NCBI GenBank assembly: GCA_020201365.1
Contig: JAIVGV010000104.1
Location: 1-7,948 of the forward strand
Length of the DNA stretch: 7,948 bases
From: Acidobacteriota bacterium
GTDB lineage: Bacteria > Acidobacteriota > Blastocatellia > Pyrinomonadales > Pyrinomonadaceae
Direction of reading: 5' to 3'
Position numbers and translations under genes: made by a program. The notes under the pieces are model-generated. The model worked only from the letters and a program-made list of their open reading frames with translations, made no database searches and was not told where the DNA came from. This document shows positions 1 to 6,598 of the stretch, one piece after another (position 1 is the stretch's first letter; each line of letters opens with the position of its first letter).

Positions 1-15
1 GTACTAACGCGTTAT

Positions 16-3000
16 CTAGATGCCGGAAGTTGACTGCGGCCCGGTCGCCTCCTCGGTCGTGGCGAAGTCGAGCGCGGCGGAGAGGTAGACGACGCCCGCG
101 CCGTGCTTGACGACGCGCACCTGCGTAGAGTTTCCGACCTGCTGATCTTTGCGCGTGACGGTGAAAGACTTCTTCGCGTCCGCCGCCGTGACCTGCTGCG
201 TGAGCACCTGATCGCCTCCGACGTAAACTTCGAGCGAGTAGTCGGGCGAAAGCTCGTTGCTCACCTTGATGTAGTCGGTCAGGCCGTAGATCGCGAACGC
301 CGTCTGCTTGGTGGACTGCCAGTAGTAGCCGTTGCGGCGGTTCGAGACGAGCCAGCGCGCGGCTTTCGGGAGCACCGACGACTGCGGCGCTACTAGCGCG
401 AGCGCCTTCACGGAGAGCGCCGTCGCCTCGATGTTGTTCTCTTCGGTGAAGTCGAGCATCGGCTTGCGCTTCGACTCCCAGTGCGCGTCGAAGTCGGTCT
501 GCGCGGCGGAGCCCTCGATCTCGGAGGCGACCTGTCGGGCGCGCCCGTCGCCGCGCTGCTTCAGCGTGAGCGCGAGGAGCGCGCGACCGTAGGGCTGCAA
601 GCGCCCGCGGTTGTTGTAGAGATCGTTAACGTACTGCGCGTCAACGCCGCCCGTCTCCGAGTACGAGTAGATCATGAAGGCGCGCGTCTCCATGTCTATG
701 TCGTGCCCCTCGTCGTCCTTGCCGTTGATGACGAGACCGCCGAGTTTTTCGCGCGCCTTCATCATCCGCTGGTCGTCAACCTCGTAGCCCGCGCGGCTTG
801 CGAGGAACAAGCCGTCAACGACGTAGGCGGTCATAAACGCGTCTGTCTGATCGTCCTTCCACCAGCCCCAGCCGCCGTCCTCGTGCTGATAGCCGTAGAG
901 GCGCTTGAGCCCCTTGCTCACCTTGCGACCGATGTTGTTCTTGTCGCTGATCGAAGCCTGCGAGACGTCGTGCAGGGTGTTGGCGACGATGACGGTCGGC
1001 AGGAAGCTCGACATCGTCTGCTCCGTGCAGCCGTAGGGGTAGCTCGTCAAATAATCGAGCGCGCCGAAGAGCGTGCTCGCCACCGACGGCGCGGCTTCGA
1101 CGCGGAGCTTGCGGTAATGCGGGTCGGCGTTACCGGGCAGGTTGATCGTGAACGTCTTGTCGTCATCAGTGTCGCCCGCGAGCGTGACGGACTGACCGTA
1201 GGTCTGCTTCAACCCGCGCGGGACGACGGGCATCGGCAACTCCACGGCGTCCGAGTCGGTATCCGTGAGTGCTTTGGCGAGCAGCGTGACGTCGCCCGTC
1301 TGCGGGGCGCTGACGCGCCAGTTGACGCGGTACTCGCCGCTCTTCGGGATCGAGACGGTCTGCGTGGCCGGATCGAGAAGCTGCGCGCCGTTGACGTTGA
1401 TGGAAATCTGCGTCGTCTTGTCGGCTGGCAGGTAGTTGTGGACGATGCCGGAGAGCGTCACGGTGTCGCCCGCCGTCAGGAAGCGCGGCATGGCGAGGCG
1501 CAGGATCACGTCCTTGCGCTCGACGACCTTGCTCGTCGTCACGCCGACGCGCGTGTCGGCGGTGACGGCGCGGGCGGTCGCGCGCCACGTCGTCAAATTG
1601 TCCGGCAGTTGGACGTTGACGGTCGCCTTACCGTCCGCGCCGGTGACGACCGCCGGCTGCCAGTACGCGGTGTCTTTGAAGAGCTTGCGGATGAGCGGCT
1701 CGACGAAGTTGTTGTCGTTCTTGAAGTCGGCGAGCTGGTAGGCGCGCTTATTTTGCGCGAGCTTGATCGTGTCTTTGCCCGCGTAGCCGGTGAAGGCGTA
1801 GTTGGTCGAGTAGCTCGTGTTGACCTCGTTGTAGCGCCGCCCGTAGAACTCGCGGCGGATGTCGCCCGCGTTGTCGGGCGAGATCGAGTAGATCGCCTCG
1901 TCCACGACGCCGAGGCTCACTTCGGCGTTCGCCGCAGGACTCCCGTCGCCGTTTCGCGCGACTACCGTGTAAGAGACCGTCTCGCGCGGCTTGTACTCGC
2001 TCTTGTTCGGGATGATCTCAAGGTTTAAGAGCTTGTCGCGCGGCGGGACGACGATTGACTCCTCGCTCGTGTACATCTCGCCGTTACGCACGTACGTGAC
2101 GTTCAGGAAGAGGTTGGGCGCGAACTTGGAATCGACGGGCACGTCAATCACGACGGCGCGCCCCGCCGTGTCAACCTCGCGCACGGAGAGGACGGACGAT
2201 AGCTCCGTCGTGACGAGCAGGTGGGCTTTCTCTTTCGGCAGCAGCGCGAGGACGTGCGCCGTCTCGCCGACCTTGTAAGTCTTCTTGTCTGGGACGAGCT
2301 TGATCTGCTCCTCGTTCTGGTAGGAGTAGTCGCCCCACGTGCCCGTGTTGTCGGCGATCCAGACCGAGCCGCCGACGGAGGTGATCTGCTTGCCGTTCTC
2401 GTTGACGACCGTCTTGATCTGTATGTCGCCGGGGTGATCGATCTTGTAGTCGAGCGACGCCTCGCCCTGATCGTTCGTCTGGACGGTCGTCGAAGAGAGA
2501 TCGTTTTCGTGGAGCTTGTAGTCGTAGGAGGTGTAGCCGTAGTCGTTCTTCTCGATCTTCTCCCAGGTGTCCTCGACGAACTTCAGCGTCACGTTCGCCG
2601 CCTTCGGGTGCCCCTCGTAGTCGCGCGTGTGGACGAGAATCTTGGCGGTCTCGCCCTGATAATAGACGTAGCGCTCCGTGTCGGCGGTGGCGACGGTCGT
2701 GCCGCGGATGCCCGTCATCTCCGCGCTGCCGGTCATCTGGCGACGCGCCGCGTCGGTGACTTCGGCTTCGAGGCGGTAGGTGTAGTCCCAAGTCTGCTTC
2801 TCGCCGGCGTCGGGCACGGTGAAGTCAACCTGGAGCTGACCGTTGGAGTCGAGCTTGCCCTCGCCCTCCTTCACCATCGAGTCGCCTTCGTCGCCGTAGT
2901 AGCCGCCGGACTCTTCGGAGTTGTTGTCGTCAACGCCGAAGTCGGCGAGCGGGTCGGTCTCGTCCTGCTGGAAGAAGTCGGGGTAGTAGCGCGAGCGGTA

Positions 3001-4506
3001 GATCGTGTACTTCACGTCCGCCTTGGTGACGGGCGAGCCGAAGAAGTAGCGCGCGCCGACGGTGAACTTCGTCGTCGTGCCCGTCTGCACGAACTTCTGC
3101 GGGACGGAGACGGTGACCTTGTACTCCGGCTTCTTGTACTCCATCACCTCGAAGCTGCCGCGCGCCGTGCCGTCCTCCGACTCGGCGACGACCGAGTAAG
3201 TGCCGAGCGGCGCGTCTTCGTCGAGGTTGACCTCGCCGCTGAACGTGCCGCGCGAGGAGAGTGTCATCTCCTGCTCGAAGACCTTCGAGTCGTTCTGATC
3301 GGTCACGCTCACGGTCACCGCGCCCTTCGGCAGCGTGTAACCTTTGTCCGTGCGCTTGCGGAGGATGCCCTTGAAATAGACCTTCTGGTTCGTGCGATAG
3401 ACGGGGCGATCCGTGTAGACGAAGCTCGTCAGGTCGCCGCTGCCGCCCTCCTCGTCGCCCTCGCCCCCGCCGCCGAAGTAGTACGACTCAAGGTCGGAGA
3501 TCGCGAAGTTGCCCGCGTCGTTCGCCATGACGACGTATGACGGCTGCGACTCGTCGCCTCCGCCTTCCTCATCGCCGCCGCCCTCGTCGGCGTTCGCGTT
3601 CGCTTGCTTCTTCGGCTTGATCGTCGTGCGATAGAGCCCCTGGTTGTCGGTCGTCCCCGACGTGAGCGTGTCCTTGCCCTGGTAGATGTCGAGCTTGACG
3701 CCCGCGCGCGGCGCGCCCGACTGGCGGTTGACCGCGTAGATCATCAACGCGCCGTCCTTCGAGGTCTTCTCGACCATCGTCAAGTCCGTGATCATCACGA
3801 TGCCGTAGGCGCGCAAATCCCCGTTCACGGCTTCGACGACATAGACGCCCGCCTCGCGCTTGCCGATGGGGATCGGTCGCCTGTCGTATTCATTTTCGAG
3901 AGGCGGCAGCTTCTCGCGCCAGCTCGTGACCAACTGATCGGGGTTGATGAGCGGCACGCGCGCGTAGTCGGCGACGTTCAAAGGCGAGCGCGACGCCTCT
4001 AGCTCTTCGTCCGGGTTGCGGAACTTCTCGTTGAAGCCGCGCCGCGAGCTGTTCTTCAACTGCGAGCGGAAGTAGTCGCGCGCCCAACCGTAGAAAGCGC
4101 GCTTGAACTCGCGCACCTTCTCTAAGAACGTCGGCTTGCGCTTGCGGAAGTAGCTCTCGAACTCGTTCTGCTCGTCCTCGCCGAACTGGTGCGGGTTGTC
4201 GAGCTGGTGGAAGAACTTCGCCGGGTCGTTCAAGCGATAGACGCGGAAGTCAATCGCGTCCACGTCGCGGTAGTTGAGCCACAGGCGCGGTCGCTCGTTC
4301 GTGCCGTAGCTGCGGTTCGTCAAGAGCGAGAAGAACGGCTTGGCGGGCTTCGTCGGGTCGCGCTCCGTGTACTCCTGCTGCGGGAACCACTCGCCCATCG
4401 AGTACCCTTCGGCGAGCGCGCGCAGACGCCAGAACGAGAACGAGAAGACCGCGAAGAGAACCGCGAGGTAGATTAGCGTCGAACGGAGAATGTTTTTCGT
4501 GTTCAT
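16..4506 (-). CDS. Bacterial alpha-2-macroglobulin (YfaS/YfhM-type), membrane-anchored, thioester-containing
   Basis: The product (1496 aa from the ATG) is a periplasmic macroglobulin. Known family members trap attacking proteases through a bait region and a reactive Cys-Gln thioester. Numbering from the ATG: residues 11-26 form a hydrophobic N-terminal segment with no lipobox, so it is probably an uncleaved membrane anchor. Residues 360-455 look like MG2 (TDRPVYR) and 457-505 like MG3. Residues 735-870 look like the bait-region domain. Residues 945-1035 are the A2M signature domain (LPDNLTTWRATA at 967-978). Residues 1145-1410 are the thioester domain with YPYGCTEQ (Cys1160, Gln1163), followed by a C-terminal macroglobulin-like domain. 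Length suits the bacterial family (about 1500-1900 aa). A GTG at 4536 would add ten residues. I prefer the ATG because it places the charged end just before the hydrophobic segment; neither start has a clear Shine-Dalgarno. Acidic glycine-rich inserts lie near residues 301-358 and 518-551. I see no promoter directly upstream, so it may be read through from the DUF1175 gene. Family call is very secure; protease-trap function is inferred. Confidence 0.96.
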   Translation of the reverse strand: MNTKNILRSTLIYLAVLFAVFSFSFWRLRALAEGYSMGEWFPQQEYTERDPTKPAKPFFSLLTNRSYGTNERPRLWLNYRDVDAIDFRVYRLNDPAKFFHQLDNPHQFGEDEQNEFESYFRKRKPTFLEKVREFKRAFYGWARDYFRSQLKNSSRRGFNEKFRNPDEELEASRSPLNVADYARVPLINPDQLVTSWREKLPPLENEYDRRPIPIGKREAGVYVVEAVNGDLRAYGIVMITDLTMVEKTSKDGALMIYAVNRQSGAPRAGVKLDIYQGKDTLTSGTTDNQGLYRTTIKPKKQANANADEGGGDEEGGGDESQPSYVVMANDAGNFAISDLESYYFGGGGEGDEEGGSGDLTSFVYTDRPVYRTNQKVYFKGILRKRTDKGYTLPKGAVTVSVTDQNDSKVFEQEMTLSSRGTFSGEVNLDEDAPLGTYSVVAESEDGTARGSFEVMEYKKPEYKVTVSVPQKFVQTGTTTKFTVGARYFFGSPVTKADVKYTIYRSRYYPDFFQQDETDPLADFGVDDNNSEESGGYYGDEGDSMVKEGEGKLDSNGQLQVDFTVPDAGEKQTWDYTYRLEAEVTDAARRQMTGSAEMTGIRGTTVATADTERYVYYQGETAKILVHTRDYEGHPKAANVTLKFVEDTWEKIEKNDYGYTSYDYKLHENDLSSTTVQTNDQGEASLDYKIDHPGDIQIKTVVNENGKQITSVGGSVWIADNTGTWGDYSYQNEEQIKLVPDKKTYKVGETAHVLALLPKEKAHLLVTTELSSVLSVREVDTAGRAVVIDVPVDSKFAPNLFLNVTYVRNGEMYTSEESIVVPPRDKLLNLEIIPNKSEYKPRETVSYTVVARNGDGSPAANAEVSLGVVDEAIYSISPDNAGDIRREFYGRRYNEVNTSYSTNYAFTGYAGKDTIKLAQNKRAYQLADFKNDNNFVEPLIRKLFKDTAYWQPAVVTGADGKATVNVQLPDNLTTWRATARAVTADTRVGVTTSKVVERKDVILRLAMPRFLTAGDTVTLSGIVHNYLPADKTTQISINVNGAQLLDPATQTVSIPKSGEYRVNWRVSAPQTGDVTLLAKALTDTDSDAVELPMPVVPRGLKQTYGQSVTLAGDTDDDKTFTINLPGNADPHYRKLRVEAAPSVASTLFGALDYLTSYPYGCTEQTMSSFLPTVIVANTLHDVSQASISDKNNIGRKVSKGLKRLYGYQHEDGGWGWWKDDQTDAFMTAYVVDGLFLASRAGYEVDDQRMMKAREKLGGLVINGKDDEGHDIDMETRAFMIYSYSETGGVDAQYVNDLYNNRGRLQPYGRALLALTLKQRGDGRARQVASEIEGSAAQTDFDAHWESKRKPMLDFTEENNIEATALSVKALALVAPQSSVLPKAARWLVSNRRNGYYWQSTKQTAFAIYGLTDYIKVSNELSPDYSLEVYVGGDQVLTQQVTAADAKKSFTVTRKDQQVGNSTQVRVVKHGAGVVYLSAALDFATTEEATGPQSTSGI
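1018..1029 (-). other. Thioester motif CTEQ codons of the alpha-2-macroglobulin
   Basis: These four codons read Cys-Thr-Glu-Gln (Cys1160 to Gln1163) within YPYGCTEQ. In C3 and alpha-2-macroglobulins the equivalent CxEQ forms an internal thioester between the Cys sulphur and the Gln side chain, which then couples to a target. Both bond-forming residues are present. I find no other cysteine in the 1496-residue protein. Confidence 0.93.
3433..3606 (-). repeat. Paired acidic Gly-rich low-complexity inserts within the A2M coding sequence
   Basis: Two Asp/Glu/Gly-rich stretches, residues about 301-323 and 345-358, flank a short macroglobulin-like strand segment. Each contains GDEEGG (residues 311-316 and 350-355), 39 residues apart. 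In DNA they are imperfect runs of CGCC and CTCGTC units. They look like flexible, surface-exposed and possibly cation-binding loops that have expanded by slippage. A third Asp/Glu/Ser/Gly-rich stretch lies at about residues 518-551. Confidence 0.6.
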
Positions 4507-4548
4507 GTGCTCAAGCTCACGACTCGAACGACTCACAACGACGAACTA

Positions 4549-4663
4549 GCCACAGGGGGCACAGAGAACACAGAGACGACAGGTCAGTGCCGCCTGCGGT
4601 AGCGGGCGGGTCTGACTCGCGGGCTCGCGCTCGCCTCTCTGTGCTCTCTGTGCCCTCTGTGGC
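4549..4663. repeat. 28-bp inverted repeat of CACAGAG units between the DUF1175 and A2M genes
   Basis: The left arm 4549-4576 and the reverse complement of the right arm 4636-4663 match at 26 of 28 positions (starts GCCACAG, ends CACAGAGA). The spacer is 59 bp. Each arm is built from CACAGAG-like units. As RNA the pair would form a long hairpin in the gap between the two co-directional genes. There is no T-tract, so it does not look like an intrinsic terminator. Arms of this style recur in intergenic regions of several environmental bacterial phyla as I remember them; copy number in this genome cannot be seen here. Confidence 0.8.
4583..4616. repeat. Nested 34-bp GC-rich palindrome (REP-like)
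   Basis: The arms GTCAGTGCCGCCTGC (4583-4597) and GCGGGCGGGTCTGAC (4602-4616) surround a GGTA loop. Twelve of fifteen positions pair as Watson-Crick, one is a G-T wobble, and positions 6-7 form a small 2x2 internal loop. It sits wholly inside the spacer of the larger CACAGAG inverted repeat. Its size and structure resemble REP elements mobilised by Y1 (TnpA-REP) transposases, but no such gene is present in this window. Confidence 0.65.
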
Positions 4664-4676
4664 AAAGCATCTTCTC

Positions 4677-5570
4677 TCACTCCAAAATCTTCAGCCGGTA
4701 GAAACCCAGAAAATTCCTGTTCGACTCGACGGGTCGCCAGCGCGGGTCTGGATGGTGGTCGAGCACGGCGAGCCGCACCTTCTTCACCGTGCCCTTATCG
4801 TTCGGCGACGCGCCCGTGTGATAGACCACCCAGTCGTTCGCACCTTCGCCGTCCACGCGCGCCGCGCCGAGGAAGAGCATCACGTGGTACGGGTACTTCG
4901 GCGCGCGCGGCTGGTAGAAGAAGAGCAGATCGCCCGCGCGCGCAGCATTGCGCTCGCGGCTCACGAACACGGCGTTGAACTCCTTGAGCGTCCGCGCGTC
5001 GGCGAACTCCGAGAACGTGTCGTCTTTCAGATCGGTCTCGCGGAAACTCCCGAACGTCGTGCGAAAAAGTTTCTCTCCGAGCGGGCTTGATTCGAGCGTG
5101 TACGCGCGCACGTCCGGCGCGAAGGCTTCGTAAGCCGAGCCCATGCGCGCGAGCCACTTGCGGTCGTGTGAGCGCAGCGCCTCGCGCCAACTGAATCGGA
5201 CGAGTCCCGCGCAGTCGCGCTGTGACTCGTTCCACTCCTTGCTCGGCTCGTAGAACTGCTGCTCCGCTACACCAGTGAACCAGCGCCGGAAGTTCTCCCG
5301 ATCATTGAACGACGACAGTTCCGCCGCGTCCGGCAGCCCGTCCCCGTCCGCGTCAATCGAGCCGACGACGACCGCCTTCGTCGCCGCCACCGAGCCGTCT
5401 TTCGACGATGCGCCGCTCGCCGTCTCGCCAATCGCGCCGTCAGCCTTCGTCGCCGCGCCCGCGCCGTGCGCGCGCGCAGCGGAAGCGCCGCAGCCCGCGA
5501 GCGCGAGGCACGCGGCCAGCAGCAGACCGCAGAGGGCGGCGCACGGGGGATTACGCAAAGTCGCTGGCAT
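4677..5570 (-). CDS. DUF1175 (YfaT-like) lipoprotein with NlpC/P60-like Cys/His motifs
   Basis: The product (297 aa from the ATG) is recognised as DUF1175/YfaT by the DCAGLVRFSWREAL...HD..WL block (residues 119-140). Residues 1-27 form a lipoprotein signal with lipobox LAGC, so Cys27 should be lipidated. A Ser/Ala/Gly-rich linker follows. DADGDGLPDAAE (73-84) resembles EF-hand or thrombospondin type-3 calcium loops. Cys120 (DCAGLV), GDLLFF (213-218), His229 (PYHVMLFLG) and His251 (VVYHTG) fall in the order of the NlpC/P60 catalytic Cys, GDLxFF strand, catalytic His and third polar residue. A papain-like peptidase or amidase role is therefore inferred. Cys120 is the only free cysteine after maturation. 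The frame stays open to 5822, but the ATG at 5570 begins the signal peptide; no clear Shine-Dalgarno precedes it. It lies just upstream of the A2M gene, the order I recall for E. coli yfaT-yfaS. Family call is strong; enzymatic activity is unproven. Confidence 0.88.
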   Translation of the reverse strand: MPATLRNPPCAALCGLLLAACLALAGCGASAARAHGAGAATKADGAIGETASGASSKDGSVAATKAVVVGSIDADGDGLPDAAELSSFNDRENFRRWFTGVAEQQFYEPSKEWNESQRDCAGLVRFSWREALRSHDRKWLARMGSAYEAFAPDVRAYTLESSPLGEKLFRTTFGSFRETDLKDDTFSEFADARTLKEFNAVFVSRERNAARAGDLLFFYQPRAPKYPYHVMLFLGAARVDGEGANDWVVYHTGASPNDKGTVKKVRLAVLDHHPDPRWRPVESNRNFLGFYRLKILE

Positions 5571-5892
5571 TTTCAGGAGCGTGTAAAAAATTTCACGGGG
5601 CGAAAGCTTGCCGACCCTTGCGGGCGGAATCCGAGAGAGCTCTTGGTGCGCCGCATCATACCCCGACTCACCGCCTCCGGTCATCAATTTTCGTTCGCCT
5701 CCGTTGCCGCAGATTCTCCGCCTACTCCGTTCCCACGCGCGACGCGGGCGCAGACGCCGACCGCGCAGGCTAATACTCAAGCGCACAGGTGTACGCACGC
5801 GCGCGCGGGTGTGGATTGCCACATTGATTGGGAGCCCCGGTTGGTGGACTCTCTTAGCGAGATCGTGAGATTCGAGATTGGCAGGTGCTACA
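5571..5892. other. Divergent intergenic region between the DUF1175 gene and the response regulator
   Basis: No convincing gene occurs in these 322 bases. The region holds a candidate minus-strand promoter (5655-5684), an AT-rich near-palindrome GTGTAAAAAATTTCAC (5582-5597) in the DUF1175 leader, a 19-base alternating purine-pyrimidine run (5789-5807), and the extended -10 at its right edge. Open frames crossing it are continuations of neighbouring frames without coding character. Confidence 0.6.
5655..5684 (-). promoter_or_regulatory. Candidate sigma-70-type promoter for the DUF1175/A2M pair
   Basis: Read on the minus strand, ATGACC (5684-5679, 4 of 6 to TTGACA) is followed after 18 bases by TATGAT (5660-5655, 5 of 6 to TATAAT). 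Transcription would start near 5648 and leave a leader of about 78 bases before the ATG at 5570. This is pattern matching only, in a region where AT-rich hexamers are rare. Confidence 0.35.
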
Positions 5893-5895
5893 ATG
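5883..5895 (+). promoter_or_regulatory. Extended -10 / ribosome-binding overlap at the response regulator start
   Basis: AGGTG (5883-5887) lies five bases before the ATG at 5893 and could serve as a Shine-Dalgarno. The same bases run into TGCTACAAT (5886-5894), a good match to the extended -10 consensus TGnTATAAT, which overlaps the start codon. The two readings exclude each other in part: if this is the promoter, transcription begins near 5901 and the ATG at 5929 must be the start. No good -35 hexamer is visible at the usual spacing. Confidence 0.4.
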
Positions 5896-6597
5896 ACGCC
5901 GAACCTGAAGGTCGTTCCTCAGTCGTCTATGTCCATCCTGATCGCGGAAGACAACGTGGCGCAGCGGCGTTACCTGCGCGAGCTGCTCGAACGCGAGTTC
6001 GCGGCGCACGCGCCCGTGCTCGAAGCGGCGGACGGCGAGGAGGCGGTCGCGCTGGCGGCGAAGCACAAGCCGGGGCTGTGCGTCTTAGACATTCAGATGC
6101 CGAAACTTTCGGGCGTCAAAGCGGCGCGCGCGATCTGGCGCGAGTCGCCGCAGGCGCGAGTCATCTTCTGGACGCAGTTCCCGGACGAGATTTACATCAA
6201 CGAGATCAGGAAGATCATCCGCCAGGTCGAGCCCGCGCCGACCTACGGCTTCATCCACAAGAACAACCCCGAGTCGCGCTTCGCGCTCTACTACCTCGCG
6301 CTCGGACTCTCCAACTGGGCGATTGCGCGCAAGTGCAGTCTCTCCCTGCGCGGCGTCGAGAGCCGACTCGCTACTCTTTACGAAAAACTTTTCGTCGCCA
6401 CGCCCGAAGGCACGGCGCACGAGAGTTACGACAAGCTCGCCTACAACGTCCGCACGCGCGCCTTCTTCGAGGCGCTCAGACGCGGGCTCATCAACGCCGA
6501 CGAACTCGAAAAAGCCGAGCACGACCTCGAAGCCTGGATCGCGCGCGACCGCGTGCGCTTCGACGACGAGCAGAAGTCGGAGCGCAAGAAGCACTAA
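5893..6597 (+). CDS. NarL/FixJ-like response regulator with compact receiver-HTH junction and extra C-terminal tail
   Basis: The product (234 aa) is a cytoplasmic two-component regulator expected to be phosphorylated by a histidine kinase. The receiver spans residues 14-125 with acidic pair Glu19/Asp20, phospho-acceptor Asp66 (VLDIQMP), switch Thr94 (IFWTQF) and Lys123 (FIHK), so the phosphorylation site is intact. Residues 127-168 match a LuxR-type helix-turn-helix (LGLSNWAIARKCSLS, then VESRLATLYEKLFV). It begins almost directly after Lys123, leaving no room for a separate receiver helix 5 plus linker. Residues 169-234 form a charged, probably helical tail (FFEALRRGLINADELEKAEHD) ending in KKH, which is not part of the standard family. 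The start is the ATG at 5893 with AGGTG upstream; the ATG at 5929 (MSILIAEDN) is a real alternative. A propeller sensor gene follows in the same direction. DNA binding is inferred from the HTH similarity. Confidence 0.9.
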   Translation: MTPNLKVVPQSSMSILIAEDNVAQRRYLRELLEREFAAHAPVLEAADGEEAVALAAKHKPGLCVLDIQMPKLSGVKAARAIWRESPQARVIFWTQFPDEIYINEIRKIIRQVEPAPTYGFIHKNNPESRFALYYLALGLSNWAIARKCSLSLRGVESRLATLYEKLFVATPEGTAHESYDKLAYNVRTRAFFEALRRGLINADELEKAEHDLEAWIARDRVRFDDEQKSERKKH

Positions 6598-6598
6598 A

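Noticed and set aside
481..2028. Long plus-strand open frame (515 codons) opposite the A2M gene
   Set aside because: It lies entirely antisense to a confident coding region. Its translation is rich in Arg, Val, Asp and Ala with no domain, as expected for the complement of GC-rich codons.
2221..3540. Long plus-strand open frame (439 codons) opposite the A2M gene
   Set aside because: Same reasons: a shadow of the A2M frame, with Val/Leu/Arg/Asp-rich sequence and no recognisable motif.
4519..4534. Two GAGTCGT direct repeats (minus strand) just upstream of the A2M ATG
   Set aside because: Seven-base units nine bases apart could arise by chance or as Ser-Arg codons if the GTG start is used; no further copies nearby.
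4549..4663. Intrinsic terminator between the DUF1175 and A2M genes
   Set aside because: The hairpin is long with a large spacer, and no T-tract follows either arm on the minus strand.
5582..5597. AT-rich near-palindrome GTGTAAAAAATTTCAC as an operator
   Set aside because: The arms are short and imperfect and it is a single copy; nothing links it to a known regulator.
5571..5822. N-terminal extension of the DUF1175 frame up to 5822
   Set aside because: It would bury the lipoprotein signal 84 residues inside the protein and covers the candidate promoter; the added residues are Arg-rich and unstructured.
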